The notes beneath the pieces were generated by a model. It was given only the letters and a program-made list of their open reading frames with translations. It was not told the DNA's origin and did not search any database. Shown here in pieces: positions 45,801 to 53,651 of a stretch of 64,000 bases of DNA. Made by a program: the position numbers and the translations under genes. How positions within the stretch are numbered: position 1 is the stretch's first letter; each line of letters starts with the position of its first letter. Source of the DNA: SCBR16-9 sp964537975. GTDB lineage: Bacteria > Hydrogenedentota > Hydrogenedentia > Hydrogenedentales > SCBR16-9. Location: contig CAZIDP010000001.1 of NCBI GenBank assembly GCA_964537975.1, positions 1 through 64,000 of the forward strand, in the 5' to 3' direction.

Positions 45801-45955
45801 ACTTGCCAGCCCTGAGTATCTCCCGTCTCAAAATCAAAACGCACTTCTGAGGACATACCAGCTGCCGAAATACCAGCTGAAATTAATAAACTACCGAACC
45901 ACAAGAGCCTCTTCACACTATTAACTATCCCCCATGCAGACTCATGTGCATGCAT
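42842..45955 (-). CDS. HzsA-related dihaem cytochrome c with N-terminal jelly-roll domain
   Basis: The 1037-aa product starts at ATG 45955, with AGGGGA upstream. A signal peptide (VKRLLWFGSLLISAGISAAG) is followed by a jelly-roll-like domain of about 150 residues (VRFDFETGDTQGWQVVEGLF, WGHITFDDFSSNG). A Glu/Arg-rich helical linker comes next. The propeller spans about 310-630. The GHHG motif of its relatives is replaced by SCHDIAWG. The HZS-alpha-like segment (LGTVPVASDGSAYFYVPSDKFVYFQLLDENG) precedes CIGCH at 750-754. CVQCH follows at 804-808. The C-terminal region has many Arg/Lys residues and no recognised domain. It is separated by about 120 nt from the minimal paralogue downstream and by 135 nt from the aldo/keto reductase upstream. 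Confidence 0.85.
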   Translation of the reverse strand: MHAHESAWGIVNSVKRLLWFGSLLISAGISAAGMSSEVRFDFETGDTQGWQVVEGLFCKLLGDRKLEFHQDTPYTKQGIYYLTTLEQSDSDQPDDSQSGVVESPVFVLTGTKASMRVGGGNHEATYVALCTEDGTEVLYARGQNSQTMYPVDWDVEPWIDQKVFLRLVDKESGSWGHITFDDFSSNGYIDQEATQERNTARAREKIESQHRPLRQAITHLISTFGEQYPNGAEYRTQLDHLESELVKADENSTHYIGRFESLKQEALLSNPLILEYPILFVVRHQYTYDHHNTHNFSPDAENEYNQGHFRPGSALKILDLGVGGEVHTLLEAPEGVIRDPRVHWDGEKIIFSMRQNPEDSYHIYEINTDGTGLKQLTFLPDVDDIHPLYLPDDSIVFSSTREPKYCMCNRHLMANLYRMEADGSNIHQITKNTLFDRATDIMPDGRILYDRWEYVDRNFGDAQALWTVNPDGTNQAIYWGNNTPAPGAVIDGRIIPGTQQVLAIFSSCHDIAWGALAVIDRRLGMDGRAPVQQIWPETAKELVRDPSNDFVPDDFVQVTPKYQDPHPISESYFLVSRLTAGSGYPGDVNNRTGIFLVDVFGNELLLHAENPGCYNPIPLAAHTRPAIIPSRRDFENADGYLYVQDVYEGSYMYGVERGSVKSLRIVESPEKRFWVPGQWNAQGQTHPGVNWHSFETKRILGTVPVASDGSAYFYVPSDKFVYFQLLDENGMMIQSMRSGTVVQSGETTGCIGCHEDRRLAPPLDEAREMPLALRSAPVPLEGWRGSFESFSYLTEVQPVFDRHCVQCHDFGEAAGEKLNLAADQNLIFNTSYNELWRKQYINVIGGGPAKTQPAYSWGSHASPLMQVLLNEHELHEHVDISKEAIETVAAWIDLNAVFYPDYATSYPINPGGRSPITSEQLNRLAELTGVNLGLQFGHSSNQGPLVSFDRPELSPVLQHLEPNTPAYLEALEIIRIGKEQLAKQPDVGMEGFTLSGIDLWRDNKYQQRRQIEMRFREAIRMGKNLFDWQLKVETVMD

Positions 45956-46090
45956 GCACCATTTCCCCTGTCAGCACGCATGCACAAGTCTACTTTTATA
46001 ATCTATAGTAATCCAGAATTTAACTGCCGTTACCTAATCTCTCCATGCTTCAATTAATAAACCCGTCCTTTATTTCTAATACCTCAGAAA

Positions 46091-47095
46091 TTAAACAGGT
46101 TCCCCCAGAGATTCAACATCACTTCTGATACGTGCTAAATCGGATGAATCAATCTCAAGAATGCCTGCTGCGGCATTGTCCAGCGCTTGTTCTGTGTTTC
46201 TGGCACCACACAGCACATGGGTCACACCATGTTGCGCTGCGGTCCAGGCGATCACCAACTGGGCCATTGAGCACGCGTATTGTTGCGTCAATCCTTGCCA
46301 ACCGGACAACATGTCCAGAATTTTTCCCCGATTTGAACGCTTGAACCAGGGATTCCAATCAGGGTTACTACGCCATTCTGATTCACCAAAATCACGTTCC
46401 ATACCCACCTTACCAGTGAGAAGACCTTGCTCAAGTGACATGTATGTCAACGTGGCGATGTTATTTTCATGGCAAAATGGCAGCATATCTGCCTCTGGTA
46501 CTCTGTAAAGCATACTGTATCGAAATTGGTTGCTGGCAATCAATCCCTGGCGCATGTGCTCTTTCAATTCATCCAGAGATACGTTCGAAACAGCGATCTC
46601 CCGGATTTTTCCTTGGTCTTTCAACTGATTCAGACAAGCCATTGTATCTTCGATTGGCGTCTTGTCCGGCTCAACTGCCGGCCAATGGGTCTGATACAGA
46701 TCAATGTAATCCGTATCCAACCGCCGCAGGCTATCTTCTATCTCAATTTGTATCGTATCTGGGCGCAGGCTTCTGTATAGTGCTTTCCCATCAAAGTTTT
46801 CTACGAATAATGAACCTCTATTGTCATGCCACCACAATCCACACTTGGTTGCTATGATGAACTTGTCGCGCTGTCCCTTAATGGCTTTTCCGACGACTTC
46901 TTCACTCCTACCGAAGCCATAGGCGGGTGCCGTATCGATCAGGTTTACCCCTTTATCCAGTGAGGCATGGATTGCACGTATGGATTCGTTGTCGTCAGGA
47001 TTCTTTCCCCACAGAACACCACCCCCCATCACCCAGGTGCCCAATCCAATCACCGACGCATTCAAATCTGTATTGCCTAGTTTAAGGTACTTCAT
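46091..47095 (-). CDS. Cytoplasmic aldo/keto reductase
   Basis: The 334-aa product starts with AAGGAG 10 nt upstream. It is a complete aldo/keto reductase without a signal peptide: MKYLKLGNTDLNASVIGLGTWVMGGG at the start, then the tetrad Asp and Tyr in NLIDTAPAYGFGRSEE, Lys in FIIATKCG, and His in IDLYQTHWPA. The NADP-binding segment near the C-terminus is VLCGARNTEQALDNAAAG. It resembles the broad YghZ/general-stress reductase group. It lies 52 nt after the FGE-fused paralogue at 47148-51263 and is probably co-transcribed. With the Tat-exported reductase at 37.7-39.2 kb, the cluster holds one cytoplasmic and one exported member. Confidence 0.9.
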   Translation of the reverse strand: MKYLKLGNTDLNASVIGLGTWVMGGGVLWGKNPDDNESIRAIHASLDKGVNLIDTAPAYGFGRSEEVVGKAIKGQRDKFIIATKCGLWWHDNRGSLFVENFDGKALYRSLRPDTIQIEIEDSLRRLDTDYIDLYQTHWPAVEPDKTPIEDTMACLNQLKDQGKIREIAVSNVSLDELKEHMRQGLIASNQFRYSMLYRVPEADMLPFCHENNIATLTYMSLEQGLLTGKVGMERDFGESEWRSNPDWNPWFKRSNRGKILDMLSGWQGLTQQYACSMAQLVIAWTAAQHGVTHVLCGARNTEQALDNAAAGILEIDSSDLARIRSDVESLGEPV

Positions 47096-47147
47096 ACGGT
47101 CACTGCTCCTTATTTATGCTTATTCTGGTTACAAACGCATCCAGCTA

Positions 47148-50100
47148 TTATGGCACACTGACTACCGGCGCTACCACGCGGAAGCCTACATTGTATACAC
47201 GCTGGTAAGGCTGATAGGGACGACGATAACTGGTAGTGGACTGACGTGGACGGTCTCTCCAGGAACCACCACGTACGACACGCTCAACATTATGAACCTG
47301 CGTATCGTTGCGGCCATCATCTTCTCTGTAAGGATAGGGCAGGTATGCCGAGCGTGTCCATTCCGCCGCGTTGCCGTGCATGTCGTATAGTCCCCAGGCA
47401 TTGGGCAGGTATTGACCCACGTCAACAGTGACCAGACCATTGTCCGTATAGGTATCGCAGCGGGGAATCCAGTCATCATACCGGTTGGGATTCTCTACAA
47501 TTAATGAGCGCGTATAGTTACCTACAGACGTGTCCTGTACAAACTCTCGCAGTGTACGATCAGCCAGATTCGCAAAAGACGAATAATCACTGTCGACTTC
47601 GCCAAAATGAAATGGTGTGTCGGCACCCGCACGGGTGGCCCATTCCCATTGGGCTTCCGTTGGCAAATCGAATATAATCCCTGTTTTATCACTCAACCAC
47701 GCACAAAATGCACGTGCTTCTTCCCACGATACGCGTACTGCGGGCTGCCCGGGAGCATCCTGGTAGAATCCTCGTCGTCCGAACTGGTAGCCATGTCGCG
47801 ATTCATCCCGGCTTTCATGATGTGAATTAAACATCCGGTATTGCGCATTGGTTATTTCAAACCTGGCCATCCAGAAAGGTTCCAATTCAACTTCTGAATA
47901 TGGATACTCGTCAGGATGTCCATCTGATGCGCCTAAAACAAAACGGCCCCCGGGAACCAGTACAAGTTCCAAGCTAACCGGCCCGACATCAATGGACTGT
48001 CGATTATCATCATCCCCAAGGTATGCTGCATGAAACACTGGGCCTTGACCCAATTCAATAGTTTTTTCAGGAGCATTGGCAAGTCCCACATCTGTTGCTG
48101 CGGCTTGTTGCATTTGCTTCGCAGATTCGGTATCAAAAGGCCATCCCTCAAGCGTCGGTGGTAGGGCATATATAATTTCAGGGTTTTCCTGATTTACAAA
48201 ATCTGTATCGTAGACCGGCAAATCGGGTATTTGCTCATAGTCAGCAATTGGGCCTTGGGGTGTGTATTTGACACGCAACGTGTTGGCACGTGATTGCATT
48301 TCATACAACTGCTCTGCACGTTGACTTCCAACAATTTCATGCCATGTACCATGATATGGCGCATTCAGATCAAACCAGGTAACCAGACGATCCCAGGACA
48401 CATCATCCAGATACACACCGTGATGCCCCTTACGCAGCATTTGTCCCAACTCGGTTGTATTAAAATGAAATTCCATGGGAGTAAGCATCCGCAGATCACT
48501 TTCAATGCCTGGTCTTCGGACGAAACGATGTAAATTGGCATACGCTTCTGAAAAGGCTTCTCCCTCTTCTATCAAATAGGTTGGCGTACTGCCACTCAAT
48601 GCGGAACTCCAGTCCGTAATTTTGCGGTCTCCGCCGAGATAGGGTACTTCTATTCCCTCTTGTTTCTTACTGCCGTCATGACATCCAAGACAATGACGGT
48701 CCAGCACCGGCTGTACTTCACGTTCAAAACTGAATCCCCGCACAGGTGTTTGCCAGGTGGCATGAATCGGAGAAGGTTCTCTCAAGGTGGCGGCTGGCAT
48801 GCCAAGTGGCGGGGACTGATTTTGTGATTCGTGGCAACCAATACAGGAAACTTTTTCGCCGGGCATGGCCACGGTCCAGCTTCTCATGATCTGTAGAGCC
48901 TGCCCTTTGTCATCCAGTGCCTGAATTGATACCGGTGTGTTGGCTGGTACTTTAAAATAAGCGGAACCATCCGATTCTACAGGCACGGTTCCCAAAACAC
49001 GCCGTATGTCCCAAGGCCCATCCATACCAATACTTCCAATCAACCCTCCAAAACCACGATAACTGAAGTAGTACTCAAAAATCCGCAATGCGACCACGGT
49101 ACCCCGGGGAATTCCCACCAGACCATCACCTTCATAAATGTCCGTAATCAACATGGTACCGTCGGATCGGTTCAGATTCACACGATCCTGAACGACAGGT
49201 GGTCGTGTTGTTTTTTGTATGGGAATCGGCCACAGTAAAGCGTCGCCTTCAAATTCTTGTATCAACAGGATATTGTCAAAGACATCGACGAGATAGATAC
49301 CCCAGAGAGCATCTGGCGATAGCTTGGCAGTTACAAGATGGTATTTGCTGCTCAACGGATATGGATGCAGAAACTGCGGCCAAACATCATCGGCCAGACG
49401 ATCACGTACTATAGGCTCTACAGATTTTCCGTAACCAGGAATCTCCTGTACCACACCAGTGGCTTCATTTCGTCCCAATGCTGGATTTATCAATAGTAGA
49501 CGTCCACTCCGATGGTTTCCATGATGCCCTGTGGCAACACCAATGACCATTCGGGGGTGGTCTGGTACCGGTTTGGCATAAAAAAATGAAGCAGGGAAAT
49601 ACGATCCACTACCGTAATATTCTCGCTGGTCTGTCCCATCCGGGTTCATGTGGAAAAGAATACGAGAATTTGAATGCGGTATATCGCTGTATTCCCAACG
49701 TTGATATAGAACACGCCCATTGGGTAAGGGAGTCGGACTCCAGTTGCTGTCCTGCTCAAAAGTCAACTGACGAATATCGCCAGTATCCGTATTCAATCGA
49801 TATAAACACACCATCGGATCACTGCCGAAAACACACGGCAACCCCATGAATCCTGCTGTGGATGTAAACAGGATATTGCCATCTGCCAGGTAACACGGAT
49901 CAAAATGTCCAACGTCCTCTCCATCATCTGGCGTAACTTGTCGCAGTTCAGCACCGTCTACACTAATTTCATAAAGTCGCCAGTTAAGTTCAGTCATGCC
50001 TTCCATAGTAAATAAGATGGTGTCCGCATCAAAGCTCAACACCGGATCAGAAAGTGTACGACCTTCTTCAGGTTCAAACAATACTTCGATACTTGGTGTA

Positions 50101-51263
50101 TCACGTAGCCCGGACAAAACAGCAAGACGATCCTGCCAATGGCCACGTCGGGGAACAGCCACACCGGATTGCCAGTTGGCTGGCATACCAATTCCAGCTC
50201 CCATAGCTGTTCGTGCAGAATTCTTATCCGAAAAACCACGTTGAAGCAACAGGATGCGATCAAAATCCAGCAGAGGATTCGACAGGAGCACATCACGCTG
50301 AAATTGCAGTATGTTTTCTGCTTCCATGAATGCATCATCATCCCCTGCAGCAAGCAACGCAGTTATTTCAGGAAGTCTGTTTTCTATATTCGCTAAACTG
50401 TTAAAGATATCTTCTACATCCACATATCGTTCCGGATGTTCTGATGCCAAGTCCTCGACTGCCCTGCGAAAAGCTTTCACATTAAAGTGTGCCAACCCAT
50501 TGCGTGCATGTTCTAATCGTTGGTGTATGCGGATTGCATGAACATACAAGTCAGCCCAGCGGGGATCGGCAATTGGAACTTCATCATGAATCAGCCCAGT
50601 AAATAATTCTTTGATTTCATCACGATATGAACCCGGCATCAAAAAAATCGGATCAAAAATTCTCTGGGCAAGTTCCACATCACTCCATTGTTCTGTATTG
50701 ATTTCTATGGAGCGTGTCGACCATTGGCTGACACTGCTTTGATTGGCCGATTTGCCCAATGCCAAATTGGTATGTCCATCTTCAGAAAATACCTGTACTT
50801 CCGTCAGATGCAGATAACTTCTGCCCGGCAGTTGTATTTTTACAAAACGGGCTTGTTGATTTTCCAATGGCAAAATAAAAGGCAGACCAGCTTCTTCACC
50901 AACCGGTGGCGTATCATCATGCTGATACACTTCACGCCAATAACTGCCATCATCCGAAAGCAGCAAGCTGAATTTCGCTGCTCGTTCCGGCATATGCACA
51001 TTGTACAGTGCCACAGACCCCAAAGCGTGTTGCTCCCCCAGGTCAACTTGCCAGAATGGATTATAGTCTTCATCGGTATGAATATGGAACGCACCGGTTA
51101 CCTGTCCATCAACAGCACCTGCGGCATCTTCTTCAGGCAGAACATGTTCATGACCAGCACTTCGTACACGCTCTAACTCAGATTGCCATACATCCATATC
51201 CGCATGAGCATCAATTCCGGTTAAGGCAATCAGCGTTATAATAAAATTCGCAGCGACATTCAT
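47148..51263 (-). CDS. HzsA-related dihaem cytochrome c with discoidin-like N-terminus and FGE/SUMF1-like C-terminus
   Basis: The ATG at 51263 follows AAAGGGGGA; an in-frame TTG is at 51266. At about 1371 aa it is the largest and the first gene of the minus-strand cluster. A short signal peptide (NVAANFIITLIALTGIDAHA) is followed by a discoidin-like module at about 60-165 (FWQVDLGEQHALGSVALYNVHM, RFVKIQLPG). The motif SNPLLDFDRILLLQR is at about 328-342. The propeller (about 400-690) contains ATGHHGNHRSG. The HZS-alpha-like segment (LGTVPVESDGSAYFKVPANTPVSIQALDD) precedes CIGCH (about 807-811). CLGCH follows at about 858-862. The last 240 residues are FGE/SUMF1-like (LVPGGRFVLGAS, RFEITNAQY, PAVRVSWEEARAFC, LPTEAQWEWATRAG, GLYDMHGNAAEWT, VRGGSW). 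It lacks the catalytic Cys pair. It is the near twin of the 24.5-27.9 kb protein with an added binding domain. Confidence 0.85.
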   Translation of the reverse strand: MNVAANFIITLIALTGIDAHADMDVWQSELERVRSAGHEHVLPEEDAAGAVDGQVTGAFHIHTDEDYNPFWQVDLGEQHALGSVALYNVHMPERAAKFSLLLSDDGSYWREVYQHDDTPPVGEEAGLPFILPLENQQARFVKIQLPGRSYLHLTEVQVFSEDGHTNLALGKSANQSSVSQWSTRSIEINTEQWSDVELAQRIFDPIFLMPGSYRDEIKELFTGLIHDEVPIADPRWADLYVHAIRIHQRLEHARNGLAHFNVKAFRRAVEDLASEHPERYVDVEDIFNSLANIENRLPEITALLAAGDDDAFMEAENILQFQRDVLLSNPLLDFDRILLLQRGFSDKNSARTAMGAGIGMPANWQSGVAVPRRGHWQDRLAVLSGLRDTPSIEVLFEPEEGRTLSDPVLSFDADTILFTMEGMTELNWRLYEISVDGAELRQVTPDDGEDVGHFDPCYLADGNILFTSTAGFMGLPCVFGSDPMVCLYRLNTDTGDIRQLTFEQDSNWSPTPLPNGRVLYQRWEYSDIPHSNSRILFHMNPDGTDQREYYGSGSYFPASFFYAKPVPDHPRMVIGVATGHHGNHRSGRLLLINPALGRNEATGVVQEIPGYGKSVEPIVRDRLADDVWPQFLHPYPLSSKYHLVTAKLSPDALWGIYLVDVFDNILLIQEFEGDALLWPIPIQKTTRPPVVQDRVNLNRSDGTMLITDIYEGDGLVGIPRGTVVALRIFEYYFSYRGFGGLIGSIGMDGPWDIRRVLGTVPVESDGSAYFKVPANTPVSIQALDDKGQALQIMRSWTVAMPGEKVSCIGCHESQNQSPPLGMPAATLREPSPIHATWQTPVRGFSFEREVQPVLDRHCLGCHDGSKKQEGIEVPYLGGDRKITDWSSALSGSTPTYLIEEGEAFSEAYANLHRFVRRPGIESDLRMLTPMEFHFNTTELGQMLRKGHHGVYLDDVSWDRLVTWFDLNAPYHGTWHEIVGSQRAEQLYEMQSRANTLRVKYTPQGPIADYEQIPDLPVYDTDFVNQENPEIIYALPPTLEGWPFDTESAKQMQQAAATDVGLANAPEKTIELGQGPVFHAAYLGDDDNRQSIDVGPVSLELVLVPGGRFVLGASDGHPDEYPYSEVELEPFWMARFEITNAQYRMFNSHHESRDESRHGYQFGRRGFYQDAPGQPAVRVSWEEARAFCAWLSDKTGIIFDLPTEAQWEWATRAGADTPFHFGEVDSDYSSFANLADRTLREFVQDTSVGNYTRSLIVENPNRYDDWIPRCDTYTDNGLVTVDVGQYLPNAWGLYDMHGNAAEWTRSAYLPYPYREDDGRNDTQVHNVERVVRGGSWRDRPRQSTTSYRRPYQPYQRVYNVGFRVVAPVVSVP

Positions 51264-51586
51264 CAAAAATCCCCCTTTGACAGTGCATTGCTACAAAAAC
51301 CATTGACATGGATAATTTTTTAATTTTACACAAATCGCTCAGAAAAATCTCTTTTATCAAAATAGCTTTAAAAAAAAATCAAATTATTCTGATACACATT
51401 TTGATTTGTTAATTATTTTTGATCATAAAACCAGATCATCCATTTCAGAGTTCTATTCCGTGCATTGCAAAGGATACAAAACATATCATTGGCGTGCTAT
51501 ACTCTATAAGTGCCGATGCTGGCAAAGATATAATGTTAAACAGATTCCATCAAAACCTGAATTGGTTTGGGAGGTCGGTTAAAGTG
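51264..51586. other. Divergent intergenic region at the head of the HzsA-related cluster
   Basis: This is an AT-rich stretch of about 320 bp between the first cluster gene (minus) and a lipoprotein gene (plus). It contains a duplicated TTGACA (51278-51283 and 51302-51307) and an extended -10-like TGCTATACT at 51495-51503 facing the lipoprotein. I could not define a convincing promoter for the minus-strand cluster, which must start here if the cluster is one transcript. Confidence 0.4.
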
Positions 51587-52126
51587 ATGTTGAGTAAGTT
51601 GACACGATTGCTGGTCTTTTCTGCTGTATTTCTTGCGCTTGTTACTGGGGCTACAGGATGTCAGACACCGCCTGAAGGGGTAACGAACAAGGTTTTGGCA
51701 GACTTTGGGCTACGCGATCGTCCCGAAGGTTATGTGTCAGGTTCAGATCAGGTATTTGAACGTCTGGATGAAGTAGGCCAGACGGAAATTCGCCGGCTCA
51801 ACTTAGAAAATCGTAATGGCACCATTGAATTCATCGAAGAGGGCCTGCGTGGACATTTTTATAAACAAGTCAAAGTATATGAAGAATTTACACCTGTCGA
51901 CGCACGTGCTATCACTACACGTGGACCCTCAGACAGTAGAAGCTATCAAGGCTACATTGAGTACCGCTATCGCATGTATCAGAGTCCCTACACCAGTAAC
52001 CGGACCGAAGCACAAGCGGCATCCGCAACTATCCCCACAGAAACTGAAGGTCGCGAGGTTTACCGGTATAAATTCGGACTTGGCGGTGTATGGGATGGTG
52101 CCAAAGGAGAACTGTCCAGAAATTAG
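51587..52126 (+). CDS. Lipoprotein of unknown function
   Basis: GGGAGG at 51569-51574 precedes a GTG at 51584 and an ATG at 51587; the ATG is used, and the frame remains open further upstream to 51419. The 179-aa product has a lipoprotein signal (LTRLLVFSAVFLALVTGATGC). The mature part has no domain I recognise: mixed alpha/beta with charged segments (VFERLDEVGQTEIRRLNLENRNGTIEFIEEGLRG) and a Tyr-rich C-terminal half (YQGYIEYRYRMYQ, YRYKFGLGGVWD). It is divergent from the HzsA-related cluster and precedes the GH4-like gene by 75 nt. Confidence 0.7.
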   Translation: MLSKLTRLLVFSAVFLALVTGATGCQTPPEGVTNKVLADFGLRDRPEGYVSGSDQVFERLDEVGQTEIRRLNLENRNGTIEFIEEGLRGHFYKQVKVYEEFTPVDARAITTRGPSDSRSYQGYIEYRYRMYQSPYTSNRTEAQAASATIPTETEGREVYRYKFGLGGVWDGAKGELSRN

Positions 52127-52201
52127 GTGTACTTTCTGAATATGGATGCCATTAATTGTTAACACAAACTATCGATTGGGTTCAGGAGGTAAGTTCCTGG
52201 G

Positions 52202-53449
52202 ATGATTGAACGTATAACAGTCCTTGGTGGCAGCAGTGTATATACCCCGGAACTAATCCTCGCAATAATTAAACACAATTTAAACGTTGGCGAGGTCGCA
52301 CTACTGGGTAAACCTGGTCGCAAATTGGATATCGTATCAAATTTCTGTAAACGCCTGGTCTCTCGCAGTGGTTATCCGCTGGAAATTGGTGTGTATACAG
52401 ACTTTAAAGAAGCCATTCAAGGTGCGCGCTACATATTGAATCACATACGTGTGGGTGGAATGAAAGCCCGAATGCGGGATGAAATTCTGCCACCCAAATA
52501 TGGCATGCTCGGTGACGAGAATCTGGGGCCAGGTGGTTTCTCAAACGCATTTCGTACCTTGCCGGTTGTTTTGACATACGCTCGTCAGATTGAGAAAGAA
52601 CAGCCGGATGCTTTATTTATTAATGTTACCAACCCCGTAGGTTTGGTAATGGAAGGCTTAATTAAAACAACAAACCTCAATGCAATAGGAGTTTGTGATT
52701 TACCCGTAACGTATACTCATAAAGTTGCTGCCTTATTACAGCGTGATCCCAAAGATTTGTTCGTCGATTACATCGGACTGAATCAGTTGGGATGGATTCA
52801 AGACGTCAAAATTGATGGTCGTAGCCGTATGAGCCAATTGCTCGAGATTCTTGAAAATTGCGAGGACGACGGTTTCGATTATAAATTAATTGAATTGTTC
52901 CGTATGATTCCGACCCGAAATACTGGATTGTTTTTTCATCGTGGAGAAGTGCTGCAGCAACAAAAAAATCAATCGCGTGTGCGGGCAGAAGTTTTACATG
53001 AGACAGAATTACAAATACTACAACTTTATGACAATGATGATTTGTGTGAATTGCCAGCACTGACTCGGCAACGCAATGCAAATTGGTATGAAAATTCCAT
53101 TTTACCGCTGTTAAAAGCTCTGGAACAAGAAGAGTCAACCAATGCAATCCTTTGCGTTCGTAATAATGGATGTATACGTGACTTGGCAGACGATTCCAGT
53201 GTTGAAATTACCTCAATGGTCAGTAAAGCAGGGATAAAGCCTAGAAAAGCCGGGAGTTTACCCCGATTTTTAAAGGGCATGCTGCTAGCCAACAAAGAGA
53301 GTGAGCGGTTGACGGTGGAAGCTATCTTGCATCAATCTTATGAATTCGCTTTACAGGCATTGACAATCAACCCGTTTGTGCCTTCATTAGAAGCGGCAAA
53401 GAAATATCTGGACCGCATCATTAAAGAAGACAAAATTGAGTTACACTGA
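52202..53449 (+). CDS. GH4-like NAD-dependent 6-phospho-glycosidase family protein with altered metal site
   Basis: The 415-aa product has a strong AGGAGG 11 nt upstream. The N-terminal Rossmann motif (ITVLGGSSVYTPELI), LGPGGFSNAFRTLPV and INVTNPVGLVMEG match the glycoside hydrolase family 4 fold. That family uses NAD+ and a divalent metal to cleave glycosides by oxidation-elimination. The metal-ligand Cys is present (VCDLPV, Cys165). The conserved His of the GLNHxxW motif reads Gln here (YIGLNQLGWI, Gln195). The Cys-Asn pair is Cys-Asp. Activity may therefore be changed or lost, or another ligand used. No PTS transporter is adjacent to supply a phosphorylated sugar. Confidence 0.85.
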   Translation: MIERITVLGGSSVYTPELILAIIKHNLNVGEVALLGKPGRKLDIVSNFCKRLVSRSGYPLEIGVYTDFKEAIQGARYILNHIRVGGMKARMRDEILPPKYGMLGDENLGPGGFSNAFRTLPVVLTYARQIEKEQPDALFINVTNPVGLVMEGLIKTTNLNAIGVCDLPVTYTHKVAALLQRDPKDLFVDYIGLNQLGWIQDVKIDGRSRMSQLLEILENCEDDGFDYKLIELFRMIPTRNTGLFFHRGEVLQQQKNQSRVRAEVLHETELQILQLYDNDDLCELPALTRQRNANWYENSILPLLKALEQEESTNAILCVRNNGCIRDLADDSSVEITSMVSKAGIKPRKAGSLPRFLKGMLLANKESERLTVEAILHQSYEFALQALTINPFVPSLEAAKKYLDRIIKEDKIELH

Positions 53450-53651
53450 ATCTGTATTGCATGTTTGCGCTATATTTTCTGAATACGTTGACATCTCGGG
53501 GATGACCACATTACATTGGTCACAAAGGCCCGTACCGTATTTGCATAACCAACATTGGCTGAACGGGTGTTGGCCAACCCGATAACAGGACACATGAAGA
53601 TGAAACCGCAGGCGCCTGATACTAAATTTTGGGCATTGGAAAGGGGATACA

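Noticed and set aside
20409..51263. Calling the cluster a true hydrazine synthase / anammox locus
   Set aside because: The ligand Tyr after the catalytic CxxCH is not conserved, there are seven divergent paralogues, and no hydrazine dehydrogenase-like multihaem protein is present. The relation is domain-level only.
24453..51263. Annotating the SUMF1-like C-termini as formylglycine-generating enzymes
   Set aside because: The Cys pair needed for formylglycine formation is missing and no sulfatase gene is near.
53488..53516. Sigma-70 promoter before the HEAT-repeat gene
   Set aside because: TTGACA has correct 17-bp spacing but the -10 is TTACAT, matching at only three positions.
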